Positions 63,139 to 64,000 of a stretch of DNA of 64,000 nt are shown piece after piece (the first letter of the stretch is position 1; every line of letters starts with the position of its first letter). Source of the DNA: Nymphaea colorata (taxonomy: Eukaryota; Streptophyta; Magnoliopsida; Nymphaeales; Nymphaeaceae); assembly GCF_008831285.2 (NCBI RefSeq), contig NC_045147.1, forward strand, positions 22,964,981 through 23,028,980. The letters are read 5' to 3'. The notes beneath the pieces were generated by a model. It made no database searches, had not been told where the DNA came from, and worked only from the letters and a program-made list of their open reading frames with translations. Position numbers and translations under genes: made by a program.

Positions 63139-64000
63139 GGATCTGCAAGCGATCAGTAAGTGAGCAACGAAGTAGGATCATGAACTCGTATCTGGATAGA
63201 AGAGACTGGATTCAGTGAGAAAGAGGAAGCGGGTATTTTAATTTACATCTAACCAGCTAGCATTCATTGGGCCTATTTTGATGTTGATCAAAATATAAAT
63301 TTGATAGAAACCAAAATTTCATCCGTACCCAAATCGACGTATGGAAGATCAGGTCCTCTTTAATGAGCTAACAAAGAAAGATCTGATTATGGATCTTGTT
63401 TTTTATTTTAAAGAATAGAATGCAAGATTGAGATCGGTGGCTCAATTGTATGGCACGAAACTCAAAAGGCACGAAATGGACGGTGAAGATTGAAGAACTC
63501 TTTCACAATGTGATTTAGAGGGATTATGGTGATATTTGGCAGCAATCTAATTTCCTAATAACGTTGCTCCTTCTATGAATATAGAATTTACATGGGTGGT
63601 TGGGAAGTTGCTTTCTCAGAGGGACAGGGGATGATGGCAGTCGGGTACGGAGCTGATCTTTTCCATTGGAATCCAGACGGTGAGAAAGTAGCCGTTTTCA
63701 GAGGAAACACGTCATTTTCCGGGGAATGGTGAAGCGTTTGGATGGGCGTTGTAAATAACGTCGAATGCTTTTCTGAGAAAACGGTCAAATGTTCTGCAGC
63801 ATTCCAGCCATATCGTGCCCTTCTAGCTGGGCTTCTCCCTTCCCTTAATTTTCGAGGGAGATCTCACTGCGCACAAATGGCAGCAGGCTGTCGGCGCCTT
63901 TAGGCATGGCTCTTGGTTTAACTGCGTTCTCAATCCTTTGGTAAATATCAACCGTTTCACCGAATCCTTCGCCTGAGAAGGATGAAAGGGCCTATTCTCT

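Larger units (their letters stand above)
60306..64000. other. Intergenic region at the right edge
   Basis: No supported gene. It contains two solo-LTR candidates, a G18 run with a family A repeat, a 72-bp MITE and an (AT)n tract (63119-63138). Open frames such as 61605-61859 overlap repeats. Confidence 0.5.

Overview
This window is nuclear DNA from a flowering plant. Genes have many short AT-rich introns, the repeats are plant types (a TRIM/SMART LTR element, an L1-type LINE carrying a plant RNase H domain, Tourist-like MITEs), and every recognisable protein has close angiosperm relatives. Species cannot be settled by reading. About 75% of the window is intergenic or intronic.

Layout. (1) 1-10.5 kb: gene-poor, with a Tourist-like MITE, old dispersed repeats, a long (TA)n tract and a nearly intact 461-bp TRIM element. 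(2) 10.5-17 kb, + strand: a 19-exon long-chain acyl-CoA synthetase closest to LACS1/CER8, including one GC-AG intron. (3) 17-22 kb: intergenic. (4) 22-29.5 kb, + strand: a 16-exon RWA (Reduced Wall Acetylation, CAS1-type) membrane protein. (5) 29.5-35 kb: intergenic. (6) 35.8-36.0 kb, - strand: a 64-residue conserved membrane microprotein. (7) 36.6-38.5 kb: a decayed LINE. (8) 40.7-42.8 kb, + strand: a two-exon, extremely acidic nuclear-type protein. (9) 43.9-48.8 kb, + strand: a complete seven-exon DEAH-box RNA helicase of the Prp43 (DEAH2/DEAH3) type, with telo-boxes near its start. (10) 49.75-60.3 kb: a large imperfect inverted duplication with arms of about 2.6 and 2.4 kb around a 5.5 kb spacer. 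Each arm carries an almost identical two-exon type-1 lipid transfer protein gene, and only the left arm also contains a broken copy of the helicase's last exon and 3' UTR. (11) 60.3-64 kb: intergenic with solo LTRs, an 18-bp G run and a 72-bp MITE.

The genes do not form an operon-like or clustered pathway. LACS1 (cuticular wax and cutin precursors), RWA (acetylation of wall polysaccharides) and secreted LTPs (lipid carriers in the apoplast) all relate to the cell surface, but that may be chance. No wholly new system was found. The most unusual structures are the inverted LTP duplication with its one-sided helicase exon insertion, and the minimal TRIM element with a 76-bp interior holding little more than a primer-binding site and a polypurine tract. 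Exon boundaries were placed by eye from reading frame, GT/GC-AG signals and remembered family sequences. They were not checked against transcripts.
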